The notes under the pieces: model-generated
Told to the model about the DNA's origin: nothing
Databases searched by the model: none
The model's input: the letters and a program-made list of their open reading frames with translations, nothing else
DNA from: UMGS1663 sp963558185
GTDB taxonomy: Bacteria > Bacillota > Clostridia > TANB77 > CAG-508
NCBI GenBank assembly: GCA_963558185.1
Contig: CAUWFE010000004.1
Location: 1 to 64,000, forward strand
DNA: 64,000 nt
Direction: 5' to 3'
Shown here: positions 1-8,401 of the stretch, one piece after another
Position numbering within the stretch: the stretch's first letter is position 1
How the letters are laid out: each line of letters starts with the position of its first letter
Position numbers and translations under genes: made by a program

Positions 1-50
1 TAGAGCTTAGAAATATTGAAATCTAGGGCATTCCCCAGTCAAAAAAACTC

Positions 51-99
51 ATACGATTTTTGTCGTATAATTGACATAATGTATAAAGTGATATATAAT
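51..99 (+). promoter_or_regulatory. Consensus sigma-A promoter with upstream inverted repeat
   Basis: The -35 TTGACA (71-76), a 17-bp spacer and the -10 TATAAT (94-99) match the vegetative consensus exactly. An inverted repeat, ATACGA (51-56) and TCGTAT (63-68), lies just before the -35 and could be an operator. The stretch TTTTTGTCGTA (57-67) also resembles a Spo0A box (TGTCGAA) at 6 of 7 positions. It would drive the small gene at 232. Confidence 0.7.
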
Positions 100-231
100 A
101 CTAAAAGTATTAATTCCAATTGTAAAAGGCAATTGACTTATACAAATTTGTACTAATAATACTTAAATTACTCTAAATATAACAAATTAAAATTTGTTAT
201 AAATATACTATCAAAAACAGGAGGAAAAAAT
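97..231 (+). promoter_or_regulatory. Structured leader with palindromes and a second promoter candidate
   Basis: The leader holds a hairpin AATACT-AAA-AGTATT (97-111), a palindrome TACAAATTTGTA (141-152) and a foldback AACAAATT-AA-AATTTGTT (181-198) that ends shortly before the strong ribosome binding site. A second promoter candidate is TTGACT (133-138) with an 18-bp spacer to TAATAC (157-162). Control of the following gene at promoter or RNA level is an inference. Confidence 0.4.
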
Positions 232-579
232 ATGCAACAAAAAAGGTTATATTTTAACAGCTATCAGTACATAGTATCTGATGGAATGTATGTACAAGGA
301 GATAGTAACAAATTGCAAGATATGCAAAAATTAGGGTACCGGAAACTAAGAGGTGATAATGGTACATACTTAATGGTAAGACCAGTAAATGTGATAATGT
401 ACTTTAATGATGCAGAAGGAAGAACTTATATTTTAGGAGGCTATGAAGCAAAAGAAACTATTTTAAACTATTATGGAAAATCAAGAATTTCAAAAAAATT
501 AGTAGAACAGTGTGTAAGCGACATAGCAAATGGAAACATAGAGGTATTTTATATAAACCTAACAATAAGATTCATATAA
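232..579 (+). CDS. Hypothetical protein, 115 aa, with an in-frame CGG codon
   Basis: I do not recognise this protein. It is soluble, rich in Tyr and Asn, and has no signal peptide or membrane segment. The start has an excellent ribosome binding site (AGGAGG). It is a single-gene unit between a consensus promoter and a strong terminator, so it is probably well expressed. Codon 37 (340-342) is CGG, one of only six in-frame CGG codons I find in the window. Here the original frame continues for 78 more codons, so CGG seems to be read in frame. If the ribosome shifted +1 as proposed for acpS, tatD, the SDR gene and comEC, it would read GGA AAC and stop at TAA (347-349), giving a peptide of about 38 residues. 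The gene could therefore be an ordinary unknown protein or one sensitive to CGG decoding. Confidence 0.65.
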   Translation: MQQKRLYFNSYQYIVSDGMYVQGDSNKLQDMQKLGYRKLRGDNGTYLMVRPVNVIMYFNDAEGRTYILGGYEAKETILNYYGKSRISKKLVEQCVSDIANGNIEVFYINLTIRFI

Positions 580-611
580 GTAAATTTAAGTATTAAAATG
601 TAATTATGGGG

Positions 612-665
612 TGCCTAAGATTTTCTAAAAGTTGCATTTCACAGAAAATCTTAGGCATGCTTTTT
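612..665 (+). terminator. Intrinsic terminator after the 115-aa gene
   Basis: The 14-bp perfect stem pairs 613-626 with 643-656 (GCCTAAGATTTTCT and its complement) around a 16-nt loop. A run of T follows at 661-665. Confidence 0.85.
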
Positions 666-850
666 AAATAATTAAAAAATATTGAATTTTTAAACTAGAC
701 TTCACATGCTAAAATTTACATAACCAAAAATCACTAAAATACTTGTATTTTTTACTAATTTACGATAAAATATGAAAAGTTATTTATCAAAAGAAAAAGA
801 AAAAAGAATGATAAAAATAAAATATATCACAAAATGTAAAAAACTTTTTT

Positions 851-899
851 AATACAAAGTGCAAAAACGACAAATAATACAGAACTTTTGTATTACAAT
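851..899 (+). promoter_or_regulatory. Probable spoIIE promoter region
   Basis: A -10-like TACAAT lies at 894-899 with no good -35 at 17 bp. An imperfect inverted repeat (AATACAAAGT at 851-860 against ACTTTTGTATT at 884-894) brackets it. On the minus strand 864-876 reads TATTTGTCGTTTT, a 5-of-7 match to the Spo0A box. Bacillus spoIIE uses a Spo0A-activated sigma-A promoter with a poor standard spacing, so the arrangement is suggestive only. I see nothing else in 666-850 beyond AT-rich sequence. Confidence 0.35.
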
Positions 900-931
900 A
901 GGGTAGAATTAAAAAAGTAGAGGTGGTAAGG

Positions 932-3421
932 ATGTTTCAAAATATAGCAAGAGATTTTGACCAAGAAAATCAAAATTCATATGAGGATGTAGAAAATAAA
1001 AAAACAATAAATTTAAAGAGATTCCTCAATAAAAAACAAATAATATTATACATAATTGCATTCATGTTATCAATTGCAGGAATAGGTGTAAATCAAGAAA
1101 TAGCACCATTTGGAATAGCATTATTAATAGCAATACTAAGTAATTGTATTCCAATAGGAATCACAAGTTTAATAGTAATAATAGGTTCTTTTATAACAAC
1201 AGGAATAGAAGGAACACTAAATGTAATATGCATATTAGCATTAGTACTTATATCAATATTAATAAAAGCACCAAAATATGAAGAAGAAAGAAATGAAAAA
1301 AGAAAATTAGGAATTCGATTATTCATTTCATGCATTTTTGTACAAGCATTTTCATTCATATCTGGTGAAATATATGTATATGATATTCTAGTTGCATGTA
1401 TATACAGTATATCTGCATTCATATTTTATAAAATATTTGCAAACTCCATAAAAGTAATTACAGAATTTGGAGAGAACAAAGTATATTCAGTAGAAGAAGT
1501 AATTGGAGCTAGTTTACTTGTATCACTAGCACTTACAGCGATAGGTAATATACAAATATTTGGATTTAGTGTGAAAAATGTACTATGCATATTAGTAGTA
1601 ATGATAATGGGATGGAAAAATGGTATTTTAATAGGAGCTACAAGTGGAATTACAATAGGAACTGTACTAGGAATATTAGGAACAGGGGAACCTATAATGG
1701 TAGCCTCATACGCATTATCAGGAATGATAGCAGGAATATTTAGTAAATTTGGAAAAATAGGAGTTATACTAGGATTCTTTATAGGAAATGTAGTATTAAC
1801 ATATGTGGCAAATGGAAATACACATACAATAATAAGTTTCCAAGAAATTCTAATTGCATCATTAGGATTATTAGCAGTACCTAAAAGCATAAAAGTAAAT
1901 ATAGAAAACCTATATCAAAATGTTAAATTACTTCCAGAAACAGCAGGAAGAAATTTAGAAGAAAGTAGAGAAACTGTATTTAAATTAAATAGCATGTCAG
2001 AAACAATATCAGAATTAGCAAAAACTTATGGAGAAGCAGCAGCAACAATAGTAGATGAAGACGAACTAAAAAAACAAGAACAAGATAATCAAAGAATTTT
2101 TGAACAAGAATTACAAAATAACTTAGAAGAAATGGAAAATAATTTATTATATGAAGCAATGCAAGATGAGGATATTGTAAAAGATATATTTTCTAATTTA
2201 CTAGAAAATGAAAAAATAAATAGAGATAATTTATTAAAAATATTAGCAAATCATAATCAATATATAATAGGATTAGATAATCAATATATAGAAGAATCTG
2301 TTGAAGAAGATATAGCTAGAGTAATAAAATCAATAAATGATTCTTACCGTGTAAATAAAATGAACTTTATATGGAAAAAGAAAATAGATGAAAACAAAAA
2401 AGCCGTATCAAACCAGTTAGAAGTTGTATCTCAAGCAATAGAAAACTTAGCAGACGAATTGCAACAAAATAATAAGGAAAATGAAGAAGCATTTTCAATA
2501 CAAAAAAAAGAAATAAAACAAATATTAGCACAAAAAAATATTTTAATAGAAAATATAGATATTGAAAAACAAAAAAATGGAAGAATGCAAATAAAGTTAT
2601 ACACAAAAACTTGTGAAAATGTGGAAAACTCATGTCCAGATATAAAAAAAGTTGCTAAAATTTTATCTAAAATATGTGGAGAAGAATTAACATTGCAAAA
2701 GCAAGAATGTGGAATACGTAATCATAATGAGAAATGTATTTTTACATTTTTATCTCAAGATAAGCACAGCTTGCAAATAGGAATTGCAAAAGCAACAAAA
2801 GAAAACTCATTAATATCAGGAGACACAAACTTACAAGTAAAACTTGATGATGGAAAATACTTAATAGCATTAAGTGATGGAATGGGCTCAGGAGAAAAAG
2901 CAAGAAAAACAAGTAAAATGGCAATAAGCATGTTAGAAAAATTATTATCATCAGGCTTTGATAAAGATACTTCATTAAAATTAATAAATAGTGCAATTCA
3001 TAGTATATATAACAATGGAAATGAAGAAATGTATGCAACATTAGATATAGAAATATTAGACTTGTATGCAGAAAAATTAGAATTTATGAAAAATGGAGCA
3101 TGTCCTACATTTATAAAACATAATAAAGATGTACAAGTACTAAAAACAATTTCATTACCAACAGGGATATTAAGTGATATAGATTTAATTGTATATGATA
3201 GAGATATACAAAAAGGAGATATAATAGTAATATGCAGTGATGGAATATTAGAATCAACAACAGAATATACAAACAAAGAACTATGGCTTAAATTTTTATT
3301 AGAAGATATAGAAACAGAAGATGTACAGAAAATAGCTGATTTAATTTTACAAGAAGCTATAGATAATAGTTATGGCGTAAAAAAAGACGATATGACAGTA
3401 ATAGTAGCAAAAATTAAATAA
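932..3421 (+). CDS. spoIIE: Stage II sporulation protein E, membrane PP2C-type serine phosphatase
   Basis: SpoIIE dephosphorylates the anti-anti-sigma factor SpoIIAA to release sigma-F in the forespore, and interacts with the division machinery at the polar septum. The protein (829 aa; Bacillus 827) has a hydrophobic N-terminal third (about residues 25-325, ten or so membrane helices), a charged coiled central part (about 340-560) and a C-terminal PP2C domain. The hallmark SDGMGSGEKAR is near residue 647, and the closing DDMTVIVA motif is at the C-terminus. I chose ATG 932 because GAGGTGG precedes it by about 5 nt; a GTG in the same frame at 923 would overlap that site. It is a single-gene unit, as is common for spoIIE. 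It contains no CGG codon. Confidence 0.95.
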   Translation: MFQNIARDFDQENQNSYEDVENKKTINLKRFLNKKQIILYIIAFMLSIAGIGVNQEIAPFGIALLIAILSNCIPIGITSLIVIIGSFITTGIEGTLNVICILALVLISILIKAPKYEEERNEKRKLGIRLFISCIFVQAFSFISGEIYVYDILVACIYSISAFIFYKIFANSIKVITEFGENKVYSVEEVIGASLLVSLALTAIGNIQIFGFSVKNVLCILVVMIMGWKNGILIGATSGITIGTVLGILGTGEPIMVASYALSGMIAGIFSKFGKIGVILGFFIGNVVLTYVANGNTHTIISFQEILIASLGLLAVPKSIKVNIENLYQNVKLLPETAGRNLEESRETVFKLNSMSETISELAKTYGEAAATIVDEDELKKQEQDNQRIFEQELQNNLEEMENNLLYEAMQDEDIVKDIFSNLLENEKINRDNLLKILANHNQYIIGLDNQYIEESVEEDIARVIKSINDSYRVNKMNFIWKKKIDENKKAVSNQLEVVSQAIENLADELQQNNKENEEAFSIQKKEIKQILAQKNILIENIDIEKQKNGRMQIKLYTKTCENVENSCPDIKKVAKILSKICGEELTLQKQECGIRNHNEKCIFTFLSQDKHSLQIGIAKATKENSLISGDTNLQVKLDDGKYLIALSDGMGSGEKARKTSKMAISMLEKLLSSGFDKDTSLKLINSAIHSIYNNGNEEMYATLDIEILDLYAEKLEFMKNGACPTFIKHNKDVQVLKTISLPTGILSDIDLIVYDRDIQKGDIIVICSDGILESTTEYTNKELWLKFLLEDIETEDVQKIADLILQEAIDNSYGVKKDDMTVIVAKIK

Positions 3422-3427
3422 CAAGTA

Positions 3428-3456
3428 TTGAAAATTTACATAAAATGCAGTACAAT
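3428..3456 (+). promoter_or_regulatory. Sigma-A-type promoter
   Basis: TTGAAA (3428-3433), a 17-bp spacer and TACAAT (3451-3456), placed between spoIIE and the small gene at 3512. Confidence 0.55.
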
Positions 3457-3511
3457 ATAGGTATTAACTTTAAAAATCCCGTGAATTAATTAATTTTAAA
3501 GGAGGAATATC

Positions 3512-3865
3512 ATGAAAAAATATTATCAAGCTGAATTGCGGTTTTTTGACGAAAACGACAAAGTATATTGCTATACAGAAGGAATTGTAAGAAATGAAAA
3601 TGGAATAATAGAAGGTTCTTTTGATGAAATATGTTATTACATTTTGTTACAAACCTCAGAAACAAGAATGGAAGGATTCCTAGTAGATTTTGATAATTAT
3701 GCAATAATATCAATAAATGATAAAGTTGACTTTTTTGAAATACCAGGAAAATATCTTATAGAAAAAGAAAATGTAAAGTTTTCATTTTCTATAAATTACC
3801 AAATTAAAGATAGGAATATATTAGAAAAATTTGAAGATATTGTTAAAGAAATTAAAATGGAATGA
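3512..3865 (+). CDS. Hypothetical protein, 117 aa, with an early in-frame CGG codon
   Basis: I do not recognise this soluble acidic protein. It is preceded by a strong AAAGGAGG site and a promoter, and followed by a terminator whose stem includes its stop codon, so it is a compact single-gene unit. Codon 10 (3539-3541) is CGG. The frame stays open through it for 107 more codons, so CGG is apparently read in frame. A +1 shift there would read GGT and then stop at 3588-3590, giving a peptide of about 25 residues. With the 115-aa gene at 232, it is one of only two genes in which an in-frame CGG is not accompanied by a break of the frame. Confidence 0.65.
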   Translation: MKKYYQAELRFFDENDKVYCYTEGIVRNENGIIEGSFDEICYYILLQTSETRMEGFLVDFDNYAIISINDKVDFFEIPGKYLIEKENVKFSFSINYQIKDRNILEKFEDIVKEIKME

Positions 3866-3892
3866 GAGCTTTACTAAAGCTCTCATTCTATT
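3861..3892 (+). terminator. Intrinsic terminator overlapping the stop codon
   Basis: A 12-bp perfect stem pairs AATGAGAGCTTT (3861-3872) with AAAGCTCTCATT (3876-3887) around a 3-nt loop. A short T-rich tail follows. The TGA stop at 3863-3865 lies inside the left arm. Confidence 0.75.
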
Positions 3893-3937
3893 TTAATATA
3901 ATAGGAAAGTTCTCCAAACTTTCCTATTATATTAAAA
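3891..3937. repeat. Perfect 21-bp inverted repeat
   Basis: The arms 3891-3911 and 3917-3937 are exact reverse complements, separated by five bases. They begin with TTTT and end with AAAA, so the structure could terminate transcription in either direction. The following text (about 3931-3954) shares ATTAAAAGCTT and TTCG(C)TAAACATTC with the foldback at 15896-16071. Confidence 0.8.
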
Positions 3938-3997
3938 GCTTTCGCTAAACATTCCACACAAATTTTATTTTATAAAATTTGGCGGGCGAACAAAGAC

Positions 3998-4048
3998 GAG
4001 GCATGAAAAGTCATTAAAAATGTTGAAAATATTAATCATGCCTCTTTT
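3998..4048 (+). terminator. Hairpin with T-run, third in a row
   Basis: GAGGCATGA (3998-4006) pairs with TCATGCCTC (4036-4044), and TTTT follows. The flanks extend the pairing weakly (GAACAAA with TTTTGTTC). It ends the 190-bp hairpin cluster after the 117-aa gene; no gene lies between these hairpins. Confidence 0.5.
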
Positions 4049-4185
4049 GTTCTAATATTTATTGCAATTTAGTAATATGTAATTCTAAGTAAAAAGATAT
4101 ATATTATTTTTTTAATACTACAGTATAGCTTTTTAAATAATTCTATGATATAGTATAATAGAAAAATTGAAAGGAATGAACCAAT

Positions 4186-5703
4186 ATGAGTAGAGGAAAA
4201 AGATATAACGGAGAAAAAAAATTAAACATGAAAAAAGTATGGGCAGTAATTATTGCAATATTAGTAATTATAATGTTTTTTGCAATTATTGGTAGCCTAT
4301 TAAATGAAGATGACTCAAAAATAAAAGAAAAAACCTTTGCAATTGGATATTATCCAGTATTAGAAAATGGAAAATGGGGAGTAATAGATACAAATCAAAA
4401 AATAGTAATAGAGCCACAATACAGTGAAATGATTGTTGTGCCAGATAATACAAAACCTGTATTTGTAGTTATTTCAAATGTCGACTATCAAACAGGAAAC
4501 TTCGAATCAAAAGTAGTTGATAAAAATAATAATCAATTATATACAAATTATCAAAAAGTAGAAGTAATATATAATCATGATAAAAATAATAATTTGTGGT
4601 ACGAAGAAAATGTACTAAAAGTAAAAAATAATGAAAAATACGGGTTAGTAAATATAGATGGAAAAGAATTACTTGCATGTGAATATGATGATATATTACC
4701 AATCGAAGGAATAAAAAAATCATATATAACAATAAAAAATGGAAAAAAAGGTTTAGTAGATAATACAGGAATGATTATAGCAGATAATATTTATCAAAAT
4801 ATAGAAGCTTTAACAGATAAATATGAAGACGGCTATATAGTAACAAGCGAAAATGGAAAAAAAGGAGTAATAAAATCAAACAAATCTTTAGTGTTAGAAC
4901 CAAAATATGAAGAAATAGAGCATGTATATGGAAATAACTGCTATTCTGTAAAAGAAAATGGAAATTTAAAAATAGTAAATGAAAAAAAAGAAACATTTTT
5001 AGAAGGAAAATATAATAAAGTCAAAGAAATAAATGGAGAAAACATAATATATGAAAAAGAAGGAAAATATGGCATAATGAACTTACAAGGGGAAGAAAAA
5101 ATATCACTAGAATATGATGATATAAGTTTTGCTTTTTCAGAATATTATATTGCAAAAAAAGGTGATAAATATGGAATTATATCATTAACTGAAGAAACAA
5201 AATTAGACTTTATATATTCGTATATATCATACCAAAAAGAAGCAGATTTTATACAAGCACAAATGCAAAATTTAGAAACAAGTTTACTAGATAGAAATTT
5301 TGAAGTAAAAGCTAAAGGTGTTGTTTCAGAAATAAATACAAATAAAAATTATATACGCGTAAGAGATGGCGAAAATTATAAATACTATAACTTTAAGTTA
5401 GAAGAAAAATCAAACACAGAAATACTACAAGGAAATACACTTTTCTTAAGTAAAAAAGATGGAAAATATGGATATGTAGATGAAAAAGGAAAAGTTATAG
5501 TAAATTATATATATGATGATGCTACAGAACAAAATAAATATGGATATGTAAGTGTAAAAAAAGATGGAAAATGGGGTTCATTAAATCAAAAAGGAGAAAC
5601 AATATTAGAACCAACATATACATTAGAAAATAACCTAATAATAGATTTTATAGGAAAATGGCATTTATCAGAAGATATGAATGCATATTACTATACAAAG
5701 TAA
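4186..5703 (+). CDS. Membrane-anchored WG-repeat protein
   Basis: The 505-aa protein has one membrane segment (about residues 17-38) behind a basic N-terminus, so the bulk should lie outside the cell. The rest is a series of eight or more WG/KWG-type repeats of about 22 to 60 residues. Each follows the pattern NGKWG-x-hydrophobic-D-x2-G-x-hydrophobic-I-x-P-x-YD, for example near residues 60, 150, 190, 225, 295, 325, 430 and 465. WG repeats form beta-rich folds of no fixed function, so the role is unknown. A -10-like TATAAT lies at 4154-4159 with a weak -35. The next gene starts 77 bp downstream behind its own ribosome binding site and may be co-transcribed. Confidence 0.8.
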   Translation: MSRGKRYNGEKKLNMKKVWAVIIAILVIIMFFAIIGSLLNEDDSKIKEKTFAIGYYPVLENGKWGVIDTNQKIVIEPQYSEMIVVPDNTKPVFVVISNVDYQTGNFESKVVDKNNNQLYTNYQKVEVIYNHDKNNNLWYEENVLKVKNNEKYGLVNIDGKELLACEYDDILPIEGIKKSYITIKNGKKGLVDNTGMIIADNIYQNIEALTDKYEDGYIVTSENGKKGVIKSNKSLVLEPKYEEIEHVYGNNCYSVKENGNLKIVNEKKETFLEGKYNKVKEINGENIIYEKEGKYGIMNLQGEEKISLEYDDISFAFSEYYIAKKGDKYGIISLTEETKLDFIYSYISYQKEADFIQAQMQNLETSLLDRNFEVKAKGVVSEINTNKNYIRVRDGENYKYYNFKLEEKSNTEILQGNTLFLSKKDGKYGYVDEKGKVIVNYIYDDATEQNKYGYVSVKKDGKWGSLNQKGETILEPTYTLENNLIIDFIGKWHLSEDMNAYYYTK

Positions 5704-5780
5704 AAAAATAGGAGAAGACCTAAAAAATAATTATAATTTTTTACAACAAGATTTGTGTCTTAGGAAGGAATGAAATAAAA

Positions 5781-6995
5781 ATGGAACGAAGGACGAAATA
5801 TCAATATACTTATTTTATACATCCATTTATCATAGAAGAAGAAAAATACGAAAATTATATTTTGAAATTAATGAAAGATAAAAGATGTGAATTAAAAATA
5901 TTTACAAAAGAAAAAGATTTAAACTTATATACATATTTCATGCCAAAAATAAGAGATTACTTATTTTGGTCAATATCATATGGTCAAAAACAAATAAAAA
6001 CATTCAACGAATTAGATATAAAATTAAAGGCAAGAATGTTAGCACAAAAACAATGTATAATGTTTAATTTTAATATGGGTGAATATATACAAGGCAAAGT
6101 AGGAGAAAAGAACGGTATATTCTTTGATATACCTAAAATAGAAATAATATGTTTTAAAACAGGAGTATGTTTTTTACTAATAAAAACAATATTAAGTGAT
6201 GAGAGTCAGATGAATGAAATATTAAATTTCAACTATAAATTTCGTGATATAAATTCAGATTACTCAAAATTACAAGAATATGAAAATATTAAAATTCAAA
6301 CAAATCGCTTTCAATATGTTAAAGACTTACAACAAATTGTAAAAGAAATAACAGGTGAGAATGACTTAACTAAAAAAATAAATGTTGAAAGTGAAAGATT
6401 TTTAACATACACATATGTATGTTTAGATCAAGAATTTTGGAATGAAAATAAAAGTTTTGAAGAAGTTGAAAATGATTTTGTAAAACTAAAAAATGTATTG
6501 CCAGCAAAAACACAAATGAATATAGATATAAATTCAAGTCAATCAATTACATTATCAACTTTGCAATATGTAAAAATAGGAATAACAAAGCAGGCAATAG
6601 CTTTATTAACATCAAGTATAAATACAGCAAATTATACTAAAATACCACATATATTTGAAAACGAATATTTATATACATATATATTTGCATTATATCAAAA
6701 AATATTTTTAGAAAAAATAAAATATGAATTTAAAGAAAAAAGTTTTTCAAAGGTGGAAAAAAGCTTTGTTGAATTTACAGAAAGTGTATGGAATGAAGAT
6801 ATTACATCAAATGTAGATGGCTCAATGCTATATAAAGAAATGCATAAAAATTATGATATTGAAAAAGATTATCAATCAGCAAAAAGTAGATATGAAATTG
6901 CCAATAAAAAGAATAACAGTAAAAGAATAAGAGATATATCATATATATTATTAGTACTATTTTTAATTATAATAGCAAAAATATTATTTTTTTAA
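5781..6995 (+). CDS. Unknown protein with a C-terminal membrane anchor
   Basis: I cannot assign this 404-aa protein. The first 380 residues are soluble, mixed alpha/beta then helical, rich in Lys, Glu and Tyr. The last about 20 residues form one hydrophobic helix ending at the C-terminus, so it looks tail-anchored with most of the chain in the cytoplasm. The overall shape (alpha/beta head, long helices, C-terminal membrane helix) recalls CorA-like proteins. However, only one membrane helix is present and I see no GMN motif, so I do not make that call. AGGAAGG precedes the start. It ends 13 bp before acpS and is probably in one transcript with acpS-tatD. Confidence 0.6.
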   Translation: MERRTKYQYTYFIHPFIIEEEKYENYILKLMKDKRCELKIFTKEKDLNLYTYFMPKIRDYLFWSISYGQKQIKTFNELDIKLKARMLAQKQCIMFNFNMGEYIQGKVGEKNGIFFDIPKIEIICFKTGVCFLLIKTILSDESQMNEILNFNYKFRDINSDYSKLQEYENIKIQTNRFQYVKDLQQIVKEITGENDLTKKINVESERFLTYTYVCLDQEFWNENKSFEEVENDFVKLKNVLPAKTQMNIDINSSQSITLSTLQYVKIGITKQAIALLTSSINTANYTKIPHIFENEYLYTYIFALYQKIFLEKIKYEFKEKSFSKVEKSFVEFTESVWNEDITSNVDGSMLYKEMHKNYDIEKDYQSAKSRYEIANKKNNSKRIRDISYILLVLFLIIIAKILFF

Positions 6996-7008
6996 GAAAG
7001 GGATATCT

Positions 7009-7384
7009 ATGAAAATTAAGTGTGGAACAGATATTATAGAAGTACCAAGAATACAAGAATCAATAGAAAATATTGGTGATGCATTTTTAAATAGAGTTTT
7101 TACAGATAAAGAAATTAAGTATTGTAAATCAAAGAAAAACATGCAATATCAGCACTTTGCAGCAAGGTTTGCTGCAAAAGAAGCCGTTTTTAAAGCAATA
7201 TCAGATTATTTTGAGAATAAATATGATATATCTTGGAAAAATATAGAAATATTAAATGATAAAAAACGGAAAACCTTATGTACAATTTGTAGGAATAACT
7301 TTAAATGATATACAAGATATAGATATTAGCTTGTCACATTTAAAAGAGTATGCTATAGCAACATGTAGTATACTTACAAAATAG
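7009..7384 (+). CDS. acpS: Holo-[acyl-carrier-protein] synthase, needs +1 frameshift at CGG
   Basis: AcpS transfers 4'-phosphopantetheine from CoA to the serine of apo-ACP. Frame one (from ATG 7009) carries the family motifs GTDIIEVPRI at the N-terminus and FAARFAAKEAVFKA near residue 50. At codon 87 the frame meets CGG (7267-7269), and without a shift it ends at TGA 7306. Skipping the C gives GGA AAA CCT and continues as GKPYVQF, then DISLSHLKEYAIAT to TAG 7384. That is exactly the expected AcpS C-terminus (GKPY and the SxSH motif), for 124 aa in total, the normal family length. The unshifted product would lack these segments and should be inactive. tatD starts 9 bp later. It could be a decayed gene or a base error, but the position matches three other genes here. 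Confidence 0.85.
7267..7270 (+). other. Proposed +1 frameshift site CGGA in acpS
   Basis: The in-frame order is AAA CGG A. Reading AAA then GGA (skipping C7267) restores the conserved GKP motif with no residue gained or lost. An A-run precedes the site, so a homopolymer indel is an alternative at this locus alone. Confidence 0.6.
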
Positions 7385-7393
7385 GAGGCAAAA

Positions 7394-8180
7394 TTGGAAT
7401 TTTTTGATACACATAGTCATTATAATGATGAAAAATTTGATGTAAATAGAGAAGAAATAATAAATCAAACTTATAATGAAAATATAACGAAATTTACTTG
7501 TTGTGGATATAATGAAGAATCATCAATAAAAGCAGTAGAATTGGCAAAAAAATATCCATATATATATGCTATATGTGGAATTTCACCACAAGAAGCACCG
7601 CGGAGAAAAATGTGAAATAAGTGAAAGAATAAATAAAATAGAGCAACTTTTAAAACAAGATAAACAGCACAATATAGTAGCAGTAGGAGAAATAGGGTTA
7701 GATTATTATTGGGTAAAAGATAATAAAGAAATACAAAAAGAATTATTTATAAAGCAAATAGAATTAGCAAATACATATAAATTACCTATTGTTATACATA
7801 CAAGAGAAGCAGTTATGGATACTATACAAATAATAAAAGAAAATAAGCCACAAAAACAAGGTATAATTCATTGCTGTGCATTTAATAGAGAACTAGTAAA
7901 AGAAGCATTAAAACTAGGATTTTATATCTCATTTGCAGGTCCAGTAACTTTTAAAAATGCAAAAAATGCAGAAGAAATTGTAAACATGGTACCATTAGAT
8001 AAATTATTAATAGAAACAGACAGCCCATATTTAGCACCAGAACCTAAAAGAGGAACTCGCAATAATTCTATAAATGTAAAATATATAGCAGAAAAAATAG
8101 CAATTTTTAGAAAAATGCAATTACAGGACATAGCCAAAATAACATATGGAAATGCAAAAAATATATTTCAAATTAAATAA
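7394..8180 (+). CDS. tatD: TatD-family metal-dependent DNase, needs +1 frameshift at CGG
   Basis: TatD proteins are TIM-barrel metal hydrolases with 3'-5' exonuclease activity. Start TTG 7394 has AGGAGG upstream and gives the family opening FFDTHSHYNDEKF with the HxH metal ligands. The frame reaches CGG at 7601-7603 (codon 70) and would stop at TGA 7613. Skipping one C gives GGA GAA AAA TGT and continues into VGEIGLDYYW (metal-ligand Glu), PIVIHTREA, GIIHCCAFN and LIETDSPYLAPEP, all TatD signatures. The joined product is 261 aa, the usual size. The lost frame falls in the variable stretch between GISPQE and the helix before VGEIGLD, so the exact residue match is softer than in the SDR or ComEC genes. 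It lies 9 bp after acpS, in the same transcript. Confidence 0.85.
7601..7604 (+). other. Proposed +1 frameshift site CGGA in tatD
   Basis: The in-frame order is CCG CGG A. Skipping C7601 gives CCG GGA GAA and joins the two TatD halves. The two halves overlap in open frame only around this point. Confidence 0.6.
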
Positions 8181-8232
8181 TAAAAGTATAAATATAATAT
8201 ATAATAAACAAAAGTAAAAAGGAAAAGAAAAA

Positions 8233-8295
8233 ATGAAAAAAATAAACGGGCAAAGCCTTGGGAGAGTATATATATCGACAAATGTAGTAAAATAA
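8233..8295 (+). CDS. Possible 20-aa peptide
   Basis: A short frame, ATG to TAA, encodes a basic peptide beginning MKKINGQSLG, with a weak AAGG about 10 nt upstream. It lies in the 316-bp gap between tatD and the surface protein. That gap otherwise holds the terminator at 8314-8367 and the promoter at 8402-8461. There is no homology evidence, and chance is likely enough. Confidence 0.15.
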   Translation: MKKINGQSLGRVYISTNVVK

Positions 8296-8313
8296 AAATA
8301 AATAAAAAAGAGG

Positions 8314-8367
8314 ATAGTAAAACAAAATCTGTAATAGATACAGGTTAGTTTTGCTATCTTTTTTTCA
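8314..8367 (+). terminator. Intrinsic terminator after acpS-tatD
   Basis: GATAGTAAAAC pairs with GTTTTGCTATC (one mismatch), followed by seven T. It closes the transcript before the surface-protein promoter. Confidence 0.7.
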
Positions 8368-8401
8368 TGGATTAGCTTTTAATAAAATAATTATTGAAAT
8401 A

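Noticed and set aside
5781..6995. CorA-type magnesium channel
   Set aside because: Only one C-terminal membrane helix and no GMN motif.
7261..7269. Homopolymer A-run slippage as the cause of the acpS break
   Set aside because: It explains that locus alone but not the SDR and comEC sites, which have no homopolymer. The C-skip explains all four.
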